A stretch of DNA of 64,000 nt from Diphasiastrum complanatum (lineage: Eukaryota; Streptophyta; Lycopodiopsida; Lycopodiales; Lycopodiaceae), in assembly GCA_029204225.1 (NCBI GenBank), contig CM055096.1:42528901-42592900 (forward strand). Reading direction: 5' to 3'. Below, piece by piece: positions 56,463 through 64,000 of the stretch. Made by a program: the position numbers and the translations under genes. The first letter of the stretch is position 1, and every line of letters starts with the position of its first letter. The notes below the pieces were generated by a model. That model was not told the origin of the DNA and did no database searches. It worked only from the letters and a program-made list of their open reading frames with translations.

Positions 56463-58260
56463 TGGATCCATCTTCTAGTTCATCTCTGATTGACAAACTC
56501 GATGGAGAGAACTACCATCTCTAGAAGTTCAAGATGAAAGTATTTCTACTTGCCAAAAAACTGTGGGACATCATTGATGGCACTGAGGTCAAATCAGAGG
56601 TTGATGCAGCCAACATCACCAAATGGAGACAAAGGGATGGCAAGGCATTTGCCTTAATCACTCTCAATATCAAAGACTCTCAAATCAATCACATTTGTGC
56701 TACTCAGACTGCTAAGAATGCATGGGACATCGTAGAAACTCTCTACGACATCAAAAATGTCACCTCCAAACTCCATTTGAGGAAAAAATTCTTCACTCTC
56801 AAAATGTTTGATGCCAATAGTGTTTTGATCCATCTCACTCAACACTTATGGAGCAGATGACTGCAACAAGATCAGTCATTGAAGATCCAGATGCAGTAAT
56901 GGCTCTATTATTGAGTCTCCATGATGCCTATAAAAGTACTTGGGTTATGGCTATTTCAACCCAACATCTCACTCTATCAAGAGTAATCTCAATGCTACTA
57001 CAAGAGGAGATCAGAAGGAATGCTTCCTCCTCCGGCTCAGGATCAAATCCACAAGCTCTATACACAAAGAAAAATCAGAAGTTTAGATCCAAGAGATCTG
57101 CAAAGTCAGACTACACTGACAGGAGGAGCAATATGCAATAGCATGTATCAATCACACCATCAATTTCAGGATCTTCATCATTCCAGCCAATGTAGAAACT
57201 ATTCTACAAATATTGTAAGAGGATTTTCATCTCATCAAGGACTGCTGAACTTTGAAGTACAACAATGAAAAGAAGAAGCAGTTTCAACAACAAGCCAATG
57301 CTGCTTCAGCCAGTAACTCGATCCAGGAGGAAGATGAAGCAGCCTTCATGACCAAGATTGGAGAGCAGTAGGATATGACTCCTAGTATTTGGACTCTGGA
57401 GCAACTCAACACATGAGTCACCATCAAGACTGGTTCCAAGACTAAAGTCATTCACCCATTTAAGAGTTGTGCAACTTGGAGACAATTCCTCTCATTCTAT
57501 CGAAGGTGAAGGGATAGTCAAAGTCAAGTTCCAAAAAGGTGATGTAAAGTTGTTGTCCAACATTTTTCATGTTCCTAACCGTACCAAGAATCTGCTTTCG
57601 ATAAGCTGAATCACTGATTCTGGTCGGAGGGTTGAATTCAATACAGATGGCTGCACCATACTTGACAAGTCTAAAAAAGTTTTAGCTTTCGGTAGATGAT
57701 GTGGCTATCTTTACAAGTTCAGTCATTGTTATTCGACAAATAGCCAAGCTCTTCATACATCTACTTCCGAATCGACTGATATGCTTTGGCATTTCAGATT
57801 AGGCCATCTAAATTTCAAAAGTATTCAGCAAATGTTGACTCAGAATCTAGTGCAAGATCTTCCTTCTATTAGCAAACCAACTTCTCCATGTGAAAGTTAT
57901 ATTATCAATAAACATGCTAGAAGTTTTTTTATTTCTAATTCAATTCATACTTTCAAAGGTTTGTTTGATTTTGTACATAGTGACATTTGTGGCCCAATGT
58001 AGACTGTTTCAACAGGGGGAGCTATTTATTTTCTAACTTTGATTGATGATTTCTCTTGATGAACTGTCACCTATTTCTTGAAGAACATATCAGAAGCTTT
58101 CAAGTTCTTCAAACAATTCAAGACATCTGATGAAGATTAGACCTAGAAAAAGATCAAGACTCTACTTACTGATGGAGAGAAAAAATTCATCTCCACCGAA
58201 TTCAAGGATTTTCGCAAGGCCAATGGAATACATCAGTAGGACAACAACCTACCACTCACA
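56463..58260 (+). pseudogene. Ty1/copia gag-protease-integrase, disabled
   Basis: Gag starts M-D-P-S-S-S-S-S-L-I-D-K-L and contains G-E-N-Y-H-L followed by TAG where tryptophan is expected. It continues K-L-W-D-I-I-D-G, A-W-D-I-V-E-T-L-Y and, one frame over from 56848, L-L-S-L-H-D-A-Y. Protease L-D-S-G-A-T-Q-H-M-S lies near 57395, GAG-pre-integrase M-L-W-H-F-R-L-G-H-L-N at 57781, and integrase H-S-D-I-C-G-P-M, L-T-L-I-D-D-F-S, E-F-K-D-F near 58200. At least six stops or frameshifts. It ends near 58260, just after the T-T-T-Y-H-S-H-N-G motif, where unrelated sequence begins. Confidence 0.9.
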
Positions 58261-58279
58261 TAACGGTTTGTAGTTTATC

Positions 58280-59192
58280 TTCTAGTAAGCCAAAATGTCT
58301 TCTCAAATGCTATGCACATCTCGTAATGATTTAGTAGCATTTGTACACTAAATGAGCATCTATGTCTTGTTGGAAAAAGGAATGATGATTTGATAATCTG
58401 AAGTCTATGAACGAACTATTAAGCACAGTAAAATGGCTTTTTTTTCCAGTGCATGACTACGCCTATCAATCGTTGAACAAAGCTATAACAACAGAAGTCA
58501 AGTTCAATCATTTAGCAATAACTTTGAAATCATTAGTACTAAAGTGATTTCATAGCCAAATAATTTTAGAGTGTGAAGTGATGTATAGAGTATTGTAGTG
58601 TTGAAATATTCAACAGAATCAAACGAAACAATAAGATATTTATTAGTTACAATACAGAGAAGCATACATTCTAAGATGATATTGAACGCAATAAGAACAT
58701 AGATTGATTCAGTAAGTAGCATGCACAAATCAGATGATGAGAGCACAAAGCAATAGCAAAAGAAAACTGCGTATTCTAAAATACCTTTGAGTAACAAAAA
58801 ACTTTGATTGATGAGCTTCCACCAGTAAGCAGTTTGTGCTAATAACAATACTCTAATATATCTTTGAAAACTCTCTAGAGACTATAGAAATCTTTAACAA
58901 TCAGCTATTTATACTAAAGCAGTTTAAGCTCATCTAGTAGGACAACTAATCAGGTTGTAGATCGCAATTTGCAATTAACCGTAATGTGTTGTCATCCATT
59001 CAGTTAGGACTTCTCGAAAATTTACTTGCAAAGTAGTTACCGATATGTCAGAGCCACCTATTGAGCGATTCTCGAGTATTTCTACAGACTGTGTAGAAAC
59101 ATGAATAAAACTACAAAATTGGATAATGAATGAATATAGATTAGGGATTGATTATTCGAATGAATCACTCCCGATAGTAAAATAATCTCACA
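58280..59192 (-). mobile_element. 3' LTR region of a minus-strand copia element
   Basis: On the minus strand AAGGGGGAG (59193-59201) is followed by TGTGAGATTATTTTAC, a polypurine tract to LTR junction directly after the RNase H end. The LTR's other boundary is not resolved. A TATA-like TATTTATACT lies inside. Confidence 0.6.
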
Positions 59193-59204
59193 CTCCCCCT
59201 TGAT

Positions 59205-59832
59205 CTGAATCCATGAATACCTTGACATTCAAACTTGGTTTTGCACAAAACTTTTTGTGTGCATCCAAGCTTAGTGCCTTAGTAAAAACATCAACTGTTA
59301 TATCTTGCATTTGAGAGTACTTCAAGTTTACCTCTTTGTCAAGAAATTTGCTTTTAACATAGTGATACTTAATTTCAATCTACTTGCTCCTGGAATGAAA
59401 TCTAGGGTTGGATGATAAAGCAATAACACTTTGATTATCACAAAATAAAGTTGTCGAAGCATATTGTTTCAAACAAACATCTGAAAGTAAGTTTCTCAGT
59501 CATATTGTTTCCTTTGTAGCTTGAGAGGCTGTGATATAGCTAATTCAGTAGAAGATAGAGCTATCAAAGTTTGCTTGCGACTGTTCCACGAAATAGGACC
59601 ATTGTTGAGAAAAAAATGTAAATCCAGAAGTGGATTTATGAGTGTCTACATCTTCTGCCAAACTTGCATCTGAATAGCCACTTGAGTTTGTCATTGTTGA
59701 CTGCTCCATAACAAATGCATAAGTCCATAGTAGCTCAAATATATTTGTTGGACCCTTTTTGTGCCTTCCTAATTGGTCGGATCTAGAGGGCAAAGAAGGG
59801 ATTCCGTCGTGTAGTATCGGCCTTCGATCCAA
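59205..59832 (-). pseudogene. Ty1/copia RNase H and C-terminal end
   Basis: The minus-strand frame reads G-Y-S-D-A-S-L-A-E-D-V-D-T-H-K-S-T-S-G-F (RNase H with one catalytic Asp), then after shifts C-D-N-Q-S-V-I-A-L, I-E-I-K-Y-H-Y-V and D-V-F-T-K-A-L-S (the conserved copia C-terminus). It ends next to the PPT at 59193. The 5' side is truncated near 59780 by other sequence. Stops are present. Confidence 0.88.
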
Positions 59833-59971
59833 TAGGGAGAGGGCTAAGCGACGAAATAGGAGTGTGGATCTAGGCTTGCTAAGGTTATCAGTCTTATAAC
59901 CTAGATTGGTGCAGCGTTCATCTCGGATTCTATCTCTCTTTTTGGTCTTTTCTCGGTTTCGTTTATTTGTG

Positions 59972-59976
59972 CTTAT
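59972..59976. repeat. Target-site duplication CTTAT, left copy
   Basis: It precedes the truncated 3' LTR at 59977. It is identical to 61994-61998 on the other side of the element. Confidence 0.7.
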
Positions 59977-60190
59977 AGTAATGATCGTCTTATAAAGATT
60001 TGACTAGATCCTGTTGAAAAACAACCAAAAGGACACCTGTGGAGCAAAACCACCTATCCAAGCCTAGATCCCTCCTGGAGTGCCATAAAAGTATTCACTA
60101 ATCCAAAAGAAACATAGATTTCAACAAAACCGAATACATACTATCCTAGATATCCAATATCTATTTCAGAATCGGTAAAAAGAACTTAAT

Positions 60191-60318
60191 TCTTGGTTGT
60201 TACAATCATTATAGAGAAATACTCTTGGTTGTTACAATCATTATAGAGAAATTCTCTTGGGTGTTACAATCATTATAGAGAAATTCTCTTGGGTGTTACA
60301 ATCATTATAGAGAGATAC
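60191..60318. repeat. Four tandem 32-bp repeats
   Basis: Unit TCTTGG(T/G)TGTTACAATCA then TTATAGAGA(A/G)A(A/T)(T)(A/T)C, four copies of 32 bp with three or four variable positions, inside the non-coding LTR element. Confidence 0.9.
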
Positions 60319-61491
60319 TCTATAACTGAAAAGAATTCAAATTACTAGATTCATGTATGGAACACCTTTTATCGGCTTTACTTTGCAAGATCCAAATCCA
60401 ATTGCAAACAGATATGGTTCCATAAATGAATTATCAGTCTCGCCACTACTTTTCCCTTAGAATACTTGAATTCAAAATTCTAATTCACACTGGGAAGAAT
60501 GAATCCAATTTCCAAAGGTAGTCTTAAATAATTTCCAATTTTATTCTCACTTGCAATTACTTATACTTCAGGATTTGAATGTAAATAAAATAATTGGATC
60601 ATTAAGACCAGCAATCATCTACATCTCAGACTTCCACTCTTTCCCCCCTTCCAAAAATGGTTCAGGTTAACAAAACCCCAAATTTGTACTAGGAAACAGT
60701 TCAATCTGGTATCAGTAACATTAACACTAATCAACCCGACAGTTTGGATTGTTCATCATTAAGTGCCACACTTAATTTTTGATAAATTCCCTTATGGATC
60801 AGCATAAAAACTATTCCAACTAGATTTACATTATTCTTGGTCCTTATTGATTCTTAAAACAAGAAATGACCAATTGTGAAAATCAATTTATCAAATTCAC
60901 AGGCACTGTCACTTATCGAACTCGACATGCACTGATTTTTTCGAAAAAACAAAAAAAATCCCGTAATTAGCCTAGCCACTAGGAAATCTGCTTTTTGATC
61001 TAGAATTGCCAAAATAGCTTCATAAAATTGGATGCATGATGGCTCAAAACAGATGCAATCCATCATATCTTTAATGGTTTCTATAACCCATTTATGGTCC
61101 AAAAACCCCAATTTTTGGTCCAAAATCACTATCTAATCAACCTTTTGACTATTCAAACATCATGCAATCATTAGATCCAATCATTAATGACTGTAAAACA
61201 GCAAGTAGAATATGGAAAACATACTACATCAGTACCTATGATCAATTTCAAGCAAAAAACTTCAATTCTAGGTGAAAAATTCACTAAAATCATCAAAAAT
61301 CCTTTGATTTCCACCAAAAACTATGGAGAAAATCCATAATTATGATCTTTAGGCAGAAAGTACACCAAATTCAGAGAAGACACCTACTTGGAGATCAATT
61401 ACACCACCTAAAAGTAACATGCAAGGAGAAATCCACAAAAACTAAGAAAATACAAGAAGTAGCTCCACCTTCCGATTGATGCAAATCCATA

Positions 61492-61503
61492 GCTCTGATA
61501 CCA
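61492..61503 (-). promoter_or_regulatory. Primer-binding site of the minus-strand LTR element
   Basis: TGGTATCAGAGC on the minus strand, one base inside the 5' LTR end (...CATTACA). Confidence 0.85.
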
Positions 61504-61504
61504 C

Positions 61505-61993
61505 TGTAATGATTGCCTTATAAAGATCTGACTAGATCCTGTTTCAAAACAACCAAAAGGACACCTATGGAGCAAAACCACCCATCCAAACCTAGACCCC
61601 TCCTGGAGTTTCCTCCTGGACCTAGCCCCCCAGCCATAGTGAAGAACACAAGAGAGAGGAGGAGAAACCGGTTCAAGAATCTGAATTCACAATAGGAGGA
61701 TAGGCGAGTTTCCAATGGTCATATTCTCCTCAAGAGAGAGAGAATATTCCCCCTAGGATCGCCATGCAATCTATATTGACCTATTGACCTCCTATTCTTG
61801 CATTAAAGCAGTCTTCACCATGCATGTGCTCCTATGTCCGATCATAGGTTTGGGCCCTCATATGATTATTAATTACTTGATACGACCACGTCCGGAATGA
61901 CGTAGCATAACTAATAATCACATACATCTGGAGTGACCGGCTATCCACGTCAGGAACTAATCCGATTCCCTTATACAGGACATGGACATAACA
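61505..61993 (-). repeat. 5' LTR of the minus-strand element
   Basis: 489 bp, TG...CA on the minus strand. Its outer half forms a long imperfect inverted repeat with the LTR starting at 61999. Confidence 0.75.
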
Positions 61994-61998
61994 CTTAT

Positions 61999-62518
61999 TG
62001 TTATGTCCATGACCAGTAAGTAGGATTCAATATACTCCTAGTCTTGGATACACGGTACTCCAGTAAATCAAGTTGTTAGTTATGCCACGTCATACTGGAT
62101 GTGACCTGAAAGTAACTAATATCCTTGTGAGGCCCGGAACACACTAATTGGAGTTTAGACAAGGTATGAGAGAGTGTATGCATGTGTAGAGTTATCAATA
62201 GCAATTCTATGAATTTGTGCTCCATGCTAGGACTCTATTCTAGGTGAATCTATGTATAGGGAACTTAGGGCTATGCATGGCTATGTGCCCAGGTTGCTTT
62301 TGGCTCTATATATTGAGGCCAAACTCTCCCTACTCCTCATTGTGAACATTGATTCATTTCTAGGATTTCACTCTACATTCATGCTTCTTATTCCTTGGCT
62401 TGGGGTTCAAGCTTCTAGAGTTGATTGGTTGCTTCTACTTGGTTGGGTGGTTGCTCCATGGTGTGTTTTCCATTGTGTATTGTCTTGTAAGCAGGATCTT
62501 AGGGAGCTTCCCTTATAG
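61999..62518 (+). repeat. 5' LTR of a plus-strand element of the same family
   Basis: Starts TGTTATGTCCATGACC and runs about 518 bp to the PBS at 62519. Its outer 100 bp mirror the neighbouring minus-strand LTR (shared GACGTxGCATAACTAA, CTGGAGT and TATCCA words). It is more diverged toward its inner end. Confidence 0.7.
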
Positions 62519-62530
62519 TGGTATCAGAGC
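62519..62530 (+). promoter_or_regulatory. Primer-binding site of the plus-strand LTR element
   Basis: TGGTATCAGAGC immediately after the LTR (…CCTTATAG). Confidence 0.85.
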
Positions 62531-64000
62531 AAGGCTTACGAAGATTGGAGAACATGGAGAAGGACTACCTTTCATCGAAATTTTGGATGGATCCATGGGA
62601 ACTCTCTTCCAAGGTGGATAGCAAGGGTGCAAGTGGGTGTACTATCCCAGTTTCAATTTGCATGTTGCTAAGATCCATAACTCTTGGGATTCTTTGTGGT
62701 TTTATGGAGAATTGTCCTTGAAGGCCAATTTGTGATGTTTTTTTGGAGCTTTTTCTTGTGTAGATCAAATCTTTGACAGATTTGAATTTTCCAGCAAGTG
62801 TACTTTTGTTTTAGGGTTTATTAATGACGAAATTAAAGATGCATGCCGGTTCTCTCCAATGATTTATGATTCTAGGCTATATTTTGGTCAAAATTGTTTG
62901 GCACAAAATAGATAGTAAGAACCAAAATCCAGGAAGCTCAGATCAATTAGATGGTTGTAATTTTGTAAATTGGTTTGCATGTGTTAGAGAAAGAGTTGTA
63001 TGTCATGAATTTTCACTTTATGGTGATGAAAAAATCGGAAAATAGCCAAAAATCTTCATTTTTGCTTGTTTTTTCATAAAGTTGGATAGTGGGTGGCTGT
63101 AAAACATCATGTAGAGCTTGTAAAGATGTGTACCAATGTCTTTTGAAGCTTTCCCTGTAGCTAGAACCAAGAATTCCAGGAATTGAACTTGTAGAAAGTC
63201 AAAAAAGTTCAAAAAATGACCATTTTTGGTGATTTTTGGGGGATGGATCTCTCCAAATCCATAAGGAGATCATTCTGGAATTAGTTACAGAATGATTAAT
63301 ATTCCTTTTTACCTTCCCAGCAAGCTATCAGACCTGTGAATTGATGGCCGATGGCTTATGCACCATCTCCATCAAGTTTGAAGCTATTTTGACTTCTACA
63401 AATCAAGAAATCTTCGTTCTCAGCCGATATTGCATCTGAGGATCAGTATGAATGCTTCATGAAAGTCTAATTAACTGTTCAAGACTGTTGGTAGCATCAA
63501 TGTTGGGCTAGGATGGGTGTTTGCATGTGTTTGTATGATTCCTTCTTGTGGAAGTGCGCCCTACTATAGTTTTCTGGCAGCTCTGATCTCACATGTGTGA
63601 AGCCTAGGTGGCAAGCTAACATGGAAAGCATCTTGTTCACTTGGTCTCCCTCTGTACTGAGCTTTACAGCACCCAATTTGGTGTCCTGTAGCCAAAGTTA
63701 TGATCATATGAAGTTTTGCAGTTTTGTGAGTAAAATTGGCAAAATTTGGAATTGTTCTGATTGCATGCCAGTCATTTCTCTGATTTGTAGTACTATGATT
63801 GCATGGATTAGTTGCATGCTGATTCTTGGAGTAATTATGACATGCATGAGAAATTTAGAATCGATTTGAGTGGTCATACGCATGTGCTTTGACAGTTGGG
63901 TCACAAATCTGTGTTAATGGTTGACAAATTTCGTAAAACTGAAGTTTACGTGAAAAATTCCGTAATGACGTTTATGACTGATGTAGTGTGCTTTGCATGC
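62531..64000 (+). mobile_element. Non-coding interior of the plus-strand LTR element, runs off the window
   Basis: No gag or pol domain was recognised through the window end. The element's 3' LTR would lie beyond 64000. It is probably non-autonomous like its neighbour. Confidence 0.45.

Larger units (their letters stand above)
59977..61993 (-). mobile_element. Non-autonomous LTR retroelement (TRIM/LARD-like) with truncated 3' LTR
   Basis: A minus-strand 2.0-kb element. The 5' LTR is 61505-61993, starting TGTTATGTCCATG on the minus strand. The PBS TGGTATCAGAGC is at 61492-61503. The interior (60069-61491) has no gag or pol. The left end repeats the last 90 bp or so of the LTR (59977-60068, from TAATGATCGTCTTATAAAG). 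The CTTAT duplication on both sides supports one insertion. It most likely needs enzymes from another element. Confidence 0.75.

Noticed and set aside
60191-60318. Regular 32-bp repeats that could suggest a CRISPR array
   Set aside because: Units are directly abutting with no spacers, in plant nuclear DNA. They form a simple tandem repeat.

Overview
This is nuclear DNA of a land plant with a large, repeat-rich genome. It carries intron-containing genes with GT-AG boundaries, an F-box gene, a plant-type cyclic-nucleotide-gated channel, and many decayed retrotransposons primed by the plant initiator-Met-tRNA primer-binding motif TGGTATCAGAGC. The low gene density (two recognisable host genes in 64 kb) and the heavy nesting suggest a gymnosperm or another large-genome lineage, but the sequence alone does not settle this.

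Layout. 0-1.3 kb: BED / DUF659 / C-terminal pieces of a hAT transposase (minus). 1.9-5.4 kb: a Ty3/gypsy pol relic (minus) split by a 1.9-kb element with hAT-like insertion features. That element contains a PIF1-helicase fragment and two smaller palindrome-rich elements. 6.7-9.05 kb: four clean 3' exons of a CNGC channel gene (plus). 11.0-14.5 kb: Ty3 gag-protease (plus) joined abruptly to two fused Ty1/copia pieces (minus). 14.5-17.6 kb: two convergent, unrecognised, intron-bearing gene relics. 19.6-21.4 kb: small inverted repeat, LTR plus PBS, diverged tandem repeat. 21.7-23.3 kb: a Crypton-like (DUF3504-type) recombinase gene relic (minus). 25.9-27.1 kb: intact single-exon F-box gene (plus). 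30.7-31.8 kb: LINE (minus). 31.9-35.3 kb: Ty3 chromovirus (minus). 36.1-38.8 kb: GA tracts, LTR/PBS and Ty3 gag (plus), then a non-coding LTR-element interior. 40.8-41.8 kb: second hAT-like element with a nested small one, both with perfect 8-bp target duplications. 44.8-50.1 kb: old copia integrase (plus) interrupted by a complete 4.2-kb pol-deleted copia element (minus; two LTRs, PBS, PPT, 5-bp TSD). 51.1-59.8 kb: copia fragments in both orientations. 59.97-64.0 kb: two LTR elements of one family inserted head to head around a shared 5-bp site.

Host functions are limited to a cation channel (calcium/cyclic-nucleotide signalling) and a probable SCF-ubiquitin-ligase substrate adaptor. They look unrelated and lie about 17 kb apart. 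Everything else is mobile DNA or has no recognisable content. The most unusual items are the Crypton-like gene, the two families of palindromic 8-bp-TSD elements (one carrying a helicase fragment), the unidentified convergent gene pair, and the head-to-head LTR insertion.
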